A stretch of 64,000 nucleotides of DNA from Bacteroidales bacterium (GTDB lineage Bacteria; Bacteroidota; Bacteroidia; Bacteroidales; GCA-2748055). Made by a program: the position numbers and the translations under genes. The stretch spans positions 31,052-95,051 of the forward strand of contig JAIOZM010000003.1 of assembly GCA_021740585.1 (NCBI GenBank), read 5' to 3'. The notes beneath the pieces were generated by a model, which worked only from the letters and a program-made list of their open reading frames with translations, was not told the origin of the DNA and did not search any database. This document shows, one piece after another, positions 63,800 to 64,000 of this stretch; position 1 is the stretch's first letter; each line of letters begins with the position of its first letter.

Positions 63800-64000
63800 T
63801 TATTTCCTTAGAATTACTTTTCTGGTTATGCTTTCATCATTAATAAATAATCTTATATAATCATTAGCGGGCACTTAAAACCCGCTGATTATTAGTTGTT
63901 TATTTTTTTGTTCTTTGACATCTTTGTAATCGTAATTTGTAAGTATCTCTCTTACAGGAGTTTTATCGAGTAGAGATATACTCAGGATTTGTAGAATTTC
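63800..64000 (-). pseudogene. C-terminus of a T9SS cargo gene, interrupted by an in-frame stop (truncated by window end)
   Basis: Minus-strand frame from 64000 to the TAA at 63802-63800. It reads as a T9SS sorting-domain tail: ISLLDKTPVREIL, then KQLIISGF, then PANDYIRLFINDES and a final KVILRK. Between them an in-frame TAA occurs at 63877-63875, so the last 24 codons are separated from the rest. Only about 67 codons are visible, and the remainder lies outside the window. It may be a real nonsense mutation, a sequencing error, or a shortened functional protein; the tail beyond the stop still looks conserved, which favours a recent change. Confidence 0.55.

Overview
The window is AT-rich chromosomal DNA from a member of the phylum Bacteroidota, probably the Bacteroidales/Marinilabiliales side. 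This is inferred from several things seen together: type IX secretion (T9SS) C-terminal sorting domains, the gliding/T9SS lipoprotein GldB, TonB-dependent receptors, a SiaC-like phosphoprotein, the futalosine-pathway enzyme MqnE, very short intergenic leaders, and many copies of the Bacteroidota -7 promoter element TAnnTTTG. No rRNA, tRNA, CRISPR array, prophage or intact insertion sequence was found. Nearly all of the window is dense housekeeping and envelope gene content.

Layout. 1-6632: tail of an MFS transporter, then a three-gene RND efflux operon (adaptor, pump, TolC). 6633-8383: a tandem-repeat spacer, then lipA-lipB (lipoate synthesis). 8652-16963: a SiaC-like regulatory phosphoprotein facing a TPR/SpoIIE phosphatase that is co-transcribed with a TonB receptor; then a second receptor with a small lipoprotein. 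17439-22985: cytochrome-like lipoprotein, ElbB, ThpR, a polyprenyl-phosphate sugar transferase, a degenerate Gfo/Idh-like protein, Pcm and a metallo-beta-lactamase-fold hydrolase. 23081-27803: gcvP, an ECF sigma/anti-sigma pair and ssb. 28250-31874: a complete three-gene biotin-dependent acyl-CoA carboxylase. 31871-36630 (minus): PASTA protein, T9SS cargo, RluA-type pseudouridine synthase, Ddl. 36709-41000: mqnE, rpmH, and a GT2-ECF sigma-rsmG operon. 41122-48777: tgt, an LptF/G permease, a second carboxyltransferase with its own biotin carrier but no biotin carboxylase, ispE, dnaB and a HAD phosphatase. 48982-51780: an exported repeat protein, rsmI, a hypothetical protein and tdk. 52090-57601: an envelope glycan/lipid cluster (GT2-GT4 fusion, GT4, LpxL-like acyltransferase, GT39). 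57617-59861: a DUF6249-like membrane protein divergent from an ECF sigma/membrane protein pair, and a Crp/Fnr regulator. 59988-64000: nadE, an outer-membrane barrel protein, gldB, and the broken tail of a T9SS cargo gene.

Most notable observations: (1) a 179-bp palindromic element flanked by a 7-bp target duplication (TAATTAG) has inserted in frame into the signal-peptide region of gldB, adding 62 codons before the lipobox; (2) the SiaC-like protein has its predicted phospho-Thr at residue 68 and faces a sensor-like TPR-SpoIIE phosphatase, with no SiaB kinase in the window; (3) a small exported protein carries three L-(E/D)-x-W-M repeats; (4) a T9SS sorting domain at the right edge is interrupted by an in-frame TAA; (5) rpmH (52 aa, minus strand) is masked by a larger spurious plus-strand ORF.
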